Source of the DNA: Catenaria anguillulae PL171
Lineage: Eukaryota; Blastocladiomycota; Blastocladiomycetes; Blastocladiales; Catenariaceae
Assembly (NCBI GenBank): GCA_002102555.1
Contig: MCFL01000240.1
Coordinates: 1-36,329 of the forward strand
Reading direction: 5' to 3'
DNA length: 36,329 bases
The notes below the pieces were generated by a model. It was given only the letters and a program-made list of their open reading frames with translations, had not been told where the DNA came from and made no database searches. Every line of letters begins with the position of its first letter. The stretch's first letter is position 1. The translations under genes and the position numbers were made by a program. Positions 32,368 through 36,329 of the stretch are shown piece by piece.

Positions 32368-33921
32368 CTACGCTCTCATCGGCTGCGCATCTACAGGCGG
32401 CGGCCGTCCAACCCGCTTGGGCGTCGGCAACGTAATTCCCAACACAACAGCCGCAATCGCCCCACCCAGCAACAAGGTGAACAGAAGCAGCCACCACTTT
32501 TTCCTCCTTGTCGACCTGGCAATTCGCGCCGCCTCATTCACCTGCCCGCCGCCTGCCTCGAGGACATTGACGCCCGACTCGACAAATTGCGCAACAGAGT
32601 CCACTTGTGCTTCTTGTTGCTCGAGCAACAGCGCGAGGTCCGAAAACATTTGCTGGAGCTCGGCAATGGACGCCTCGAGTTTGACGAGATCGTGGTGCCG
32701 CGACTGCACTTGGCGGCGGCGTTCTTGCTCAATGAGCAGCGAGTCGGCAAACACTTGTGGGGCGGCCGTGGATGAGATAACCCAGTCGAGTTCGGAGGTG
32801 GTGATGTCGGGTTTGGCTTTGGGAGATTTGACGTGTTGTCAATCTGGAAGCACAATCGCGACGGGAGGACGGGTAAGAAGGAAACGAACCGATTTTGAGT
32901 TGCCGTTGAAACACCTCCCTGGTCCGCTGGGCGTGCACATGCTGCATGTCCATGAATCGCTTGGTCACGTCCATGAGATGATGAAGCAGCATTTGCTCGT
33001 GCACGTTGGCGAGCCGCTGGTCCGACGCCGACAGCGAGTTGGACCGCAGTGTGCTGAGATCTGTTCATGTTTGTGGAGCCCGCAAGTAGCATCAGTGGGT
33101 GAGTCTTGCGTGGGAACAAAGCAGTATTCAAGAGAGACGGGCACACGTATCCGGACCTTTGAGCGAATCACACCCAGTCGTGCCTGCACATCTGCCGCCA
33201 TGGTCTCTGCGCGATTCCATGGACTGTTTCCCGGACCCGGCTCGGGCGACAATGTGCCTGTCCTGCCCAGCATGCCTGCGGCGCCCTGGCCAACCGATCG
33301 CGTCCTGGACCGTGCTGCGCTCGGCGACATGGCGCGGTCGGGCGCCGCAAGTGGCACGCTTTCGTCCGACGACAAGGCAAAGTAATTGGTTGCGCCCACT
33401 GCATCCATGCACGAGACTTGGAGCCGCTCGAGCTGGTCGAGGTCGCGGTTCACGGACCGGATTTGAGTCTGGAGTCGGGACACGTCGCGCTATACATGAT
33501 TGTGCCCAATCAGTGAGATTTGACGGAAACAAGCTTCCGCGTGAGGAGGAGGTCCAACGAACCAGCCAAGCATCCAGCGATCCGACATCCAAAATGACAA
33601 AGTCGTCGGCATAGTAGGTCGGTGGCACACCGCCTCGATCCGCAGCCGGCGGAGGCGACGGCAGTTCAGCAGCGTTGGTTACCGCCAATGAATCGCATCC
33701 ATCGGCTCGCCAATCAGCGTGAATGTCTGTGGGTCTGCATTGGGCGTCAGGGTACGCGCGTGCACACGCGGCGAGTCTTGGGCGACCAAAGCTGGTGCGG
33801 GTTCCGGCGCTACAGTTGCGATGCGTGCGGCGGGAGACGTCGGGGAGTAAGAGCGGCCGACGCCAGGCGAGGATGCCGACGGGACGTGATCGTCGTTGGC
33901 GGCGGCGAGCAGTTGTTGCAT
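32368..33921 (-). CDS. Plasma-membrane-type syntaxin (t-SNARE, Sso1/STX1 class)
   Basis: Minus-strand exons are 33921-33563 (see below), 33489-33147, 33060-32890 and 32816-32368. The C-terminus has the Qa-SNARE helix (LVKLEASIAELQQMFSDLAL, LLEQQEAQVDSVAQFVESGV) and a tail anchor (WWLLLFTLLLGGAIAAVVLG) followed by a short luminal tail. Before it lie Habc-like helices: RDVSRLQTQIRSVNRDLDQL, then ANVHEQMLLHHLMDVTKRF and FQRQLKI. The family drives vesicle fusion at the plasma membrane. The N-terminal exon is not settled: it begins MQQLLAAANDDHVPSASS, but the downstream part (PTYYADDFVILDVGSLDAW) is in the next frame. A short 41-bp intron at the PRV codons or a one-base break near 33650 would explain this. 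An insertion of ~60 Ser/Arg/Gly-rich residues sits between Habc helices. Confidence 0.82.
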
Positions 33922-35150
33922 TCAAAGAGGCGATTGCGGACATGGTGATTGGATCCAGCGGGTCAGATGCAGAGACTGCGTCAAGTGAATGCGTTTGAAC
34001 AAAACATGGGAAGGGAAGAATGAATCGAGTAAGCAAGTATTTGTCCAAGAATGATTGCAAAGACTTTCCGATGGATGAGCGACAGCAGATGAGAGTGAGA
34101 CAAAACTATGAATTGCGGGACGTGAGGTGGTAAACTTGTTACGTGTGAAGAATGGGTAACACATGGGATAGATCCTTCGACCGCGAGTCTTGTGCTGATT
34201 CGGTTTCTATCATAGTCTATACTACATTAGAATATGGGTATGTATGTTGCATCAAGATTCCAACCCGGCTCGATCCTCGAACCCGTAACATGACGAAAGA
34301 AACTCGACACCAAACAAGAACAAAATGGCCGTTGGGGCAAGGGGAAAGAAGGAGAAACACACGACGATTAACAATACGGCAAGGCATGGGGGAAAAGTGA
34401 AGGCTCGGACTTGATTGAGACGAAAGGAGGAAATGAGGTCGAGACGAAGGGGCTGGAAAACAAAAAAAGCCAGGAATGAAGGGAAGGTAGGTGGGGGCAA
34501 AATAGGATAATGTGCAAGCGGAGTGACGCAGCACGATGGCGGACATGGGCAGGACACAAGATGGAGCGGGTCCAGTGATGATCAGAAGTGTGAGGGGAAA
34601 GAAACAGCAGAAAACGGATACATGCACAAAAAGGGCGGGGGGAAGGAAGCAACACACGCGCTCTCACACTCACACTCTGAAAATCCAACAAAAAAAAGAC
34701 ACGTCGGGCCAATCAACCGAGAGACGCAGCGCCGAGACGAAAAACTTGGCGCGCTTGGCCCACCGAGGAAGACCGTCAATCGAGTGCCCGCGTCGCCGGG
34801 CAAGTAAAGGAGACGAGATGGTCTTGGTTGGGAGGGGGGATGTATTGAGGTGGGGTAATCGCAGAAGACCGGTCATGAGAGGGGGCACGGCAATGACCGA
34901 CAAAGATCAGCACGGGATAGAGGAAGGTCTATGCACACGCGAGCGGATGCAGGTAGCATGGGAGTGCACGAAAAACGAATGATGAGCAACCAAAAGGTCC
35001 TGGTCCTGGTCCTGCATCGGACTTGCCGACGTGGTGGTTCGTGGTGGGCGACGGGGAATAAAGTTCAAGAATATGTACATGAAGCGACTTGGTTGTGACA
35101 AACGACAAGCACCACAACGACGACCACCCGAAATGATGATGACGCCAAAT
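33922..35150. other. Long intergenic region
   Basis: About 1.2 kb without a convincing gene. The plus strand from about 34310 to 34960 is strongly purine-rich (GAAAGAAGGAGAAAC, GGAAGGAAG type strings), so the minus strand is a long pyrimidine tract of the kind seen near fungal promoters or 3' UTRs. A CCTGGT triplet repeat lies at about 34998-35015. Confidence 0.45.
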
Positions 35151-36325
35151 TTACAACGCGTCCAACGAATGTCCCGACAAAATGAATTGGCGCATCGGGC
35201 TCGTGGGCCGTTGCTTCTTTGCCTTCTTTGCTGCTGCGGTTGCACCGGTTGCTGACGACAATGACCTTCCGCGCGTCAATTGTGCCCACCCGTGGGACCA
35301 TGATCGCGTTGGGGCGACTCGGGCACCGAGGTCAGTGGGGCCGAAAGCGGCGGACTGCCAGCAATCACCGCAGGATTACCACCGCCGCCACCACCTCCCA
35401 GCGACGACGACGAGACGCCGACAAACTCTGGACCCGCCGACGCGCGTTACCGAGGACCAAGATATCGGGCGACGTGGGCGCGGACGTGGACGCGGCCATG
35501 ACAGCGGCAGCCGAAGAAAGTGCGCCGACAACACTCGCTGCCCGTCATACCCGGGGGAGGCGCTGCGGCTGTGGCGGTCGATGAGCCGAACGTGGTCGGG
35601 ACGGTGGTGAGCGGGGCAGACATGCGGCGCATGTGCGGTGGACGAGAAGAGAGGGACGAGGTCCACGAGGACGGAGACGAGAAGCCGAGAGGGACAGTGG
35701 GAGACTCTGGAGGAGATTGGTAAGGCGGGGAATCATGGGGTCTGTGAGCGGGTGGTGCTGGCGCTGGTGTTGCTAGTAGGCTGGGGTTGGGGCTGGGCAA
35801 AGGCAAAGTGGATCGGGGAGGTGGGCGACTTGGGCGGCGTGTTTTTTGGTAATGTTGGGTGGCCGACCGTGACGCGGACATGGAGGCGGACGCGGCAATG
35901 GCAGACGCGAGCGACGAGGCGGCCGAGGGCATCGAGTACATGAAGGAAGATGCCGAACCACTCATGAGGCCGCTGTGGGGCTGGGGTGGCATGGCTGGAT
36001 GCATAGGGAGCGGCAATGGGGATGGGCTTTGATTGCTGTTGGCGATGTCATGATGATGCCTGGAGTAGACTGGTGTTGCGGAAAGAAGGTGGCGGCAGCC
36101 TGAGATGATTGAGTCTGAATTTGAATGGGTTGCGGTCGTGCATAATGGTGATTTGGGATTTGGGCTTTGGGAGAATAAATAAGAGAGCGAGAGATAAACG
36201 CTTTGGGATTTGGAATGGGAATGGGAATGGGAATAGGAACCGTCAGGAACTGGCAGCAAGCGCAAAGTGAGAACGGGAGGGTCAGGTTTTTGAAGCTTTT
36301 CGTTCTCTCTCTGCTGAAGCATCAT
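35151..36325 (-). CDS. Ser/Pro-rich protein at the window edge, frames interrupted
   Basis: An open frame enters from the right edge. The Met at 36004 (MHPAMPPQPHSGLMSGSASS) is a better start than the edge Met at 36325, whose N-terminal extension looks like a translated leader. The protein is rich in Ser, Pro and Ala (SPPYQSPPESPTVPLG). After about 35545 coding character moves to a second frame (TSAPTSPDILVLGN), then a third (AGPEFVGVSSSSL then LSAPLTSVPESPQRD) and a fourth segment ending KKAKKQRPTSPMRQFILSG before a TAA at 35151. Each change is one base. No domain is recognised. It may be an intact gene with base-count errors or a decaying one. Confidence 0.4.
36212..36235. repeat. Short GGAATG hexamer microsatellite
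   Basis: Three GGAATG units followed by GGAATA. On the minus strand it reads CATTCC repeats in the leader or N-terminal part of the edge gene, coding SHSHSH if translated. Confidence 0.8.
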
Positions 36326-36329
36326 GTGT

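Noticed and set aside
1-36329. Transposons, virus-like elements, CRISPR arrays, rRNA
   Set aside because: No transposase, reverse transcriptase, capsid or polymerase motif, terminal repeats or regularly spaced repeats were seen on either strand.

Overview
The window looks like nuclear DNA of an early-diverging, probably zoosporic fungus. Genes carry many short GT-AG introns (mostly 48-95 bp). Proteins have Ser/Pro/Gln-rich low-complexity tails. The gene set is fungal: white-collar light regulator, Rad52, Rsc9-like remodeller subunit, DOMON/cytochrome b561. A homologue of LEKR1, a coiled-coil protein I associate with animals and flagellated lineages, and a cAMP-receptor-like 7TM protein favour Chytridiomycota or Blastocladiomycota over Dikarya. 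I cannot name the species.

Left part (1-9.7 kb): a 3'-partial unknown gene on +; a 1.6-kb leader/intergenic stretch; a WC-2-type PAS + GATA-finger regulator (3 exons, 1132 aa); an intergenic region with a ~155-bp tandem duplication; and a secreted beta-trefoil (ricin B-type) lectin of nine exons whose two halves share exon lengths and intron phases, including one probable GC-AG intron.

Middle part (9.7-28.9 kb), mostly clean housekeeping genes: MTAP (-), RAD52 (+), a gamma-tubulin complex protein of the GCP5 type (-), a DOMON-cytochrome b561 protein (+), an unresolved gene (-), an Rsc9/ARID2-like protein without ARID (+), LEKR1-like (-) head-to-head with DTWD1 (+), and a PAC1/PSMG1-like proteasome-assembly chaperone (-). 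Most multi-exon models here join in frame and total a multiple of three; the exceptions are the unresolved minus-strand gene at 20.4-21.5 kb and the start of the PSMG1-like gene.

Right part (29.4-36.3 kb): a small unknown protein (+), a 7TM cAMP-receptor-like gene (+) followed by weak RGS-like frames, a plasma-membrane syntaxin (-) and a Ser/Pro-rich protein at the window edge (-). Here frames repeatedly break by one base, often within short homopolymers, which suggests either decay or assembly errors near a contig end. The genes do not form one pathway; compact divergent and convergent pairs are the main layout feature. I saw no transposon, virus-like element, CRISPR array, rRNA or convincing tRNA.
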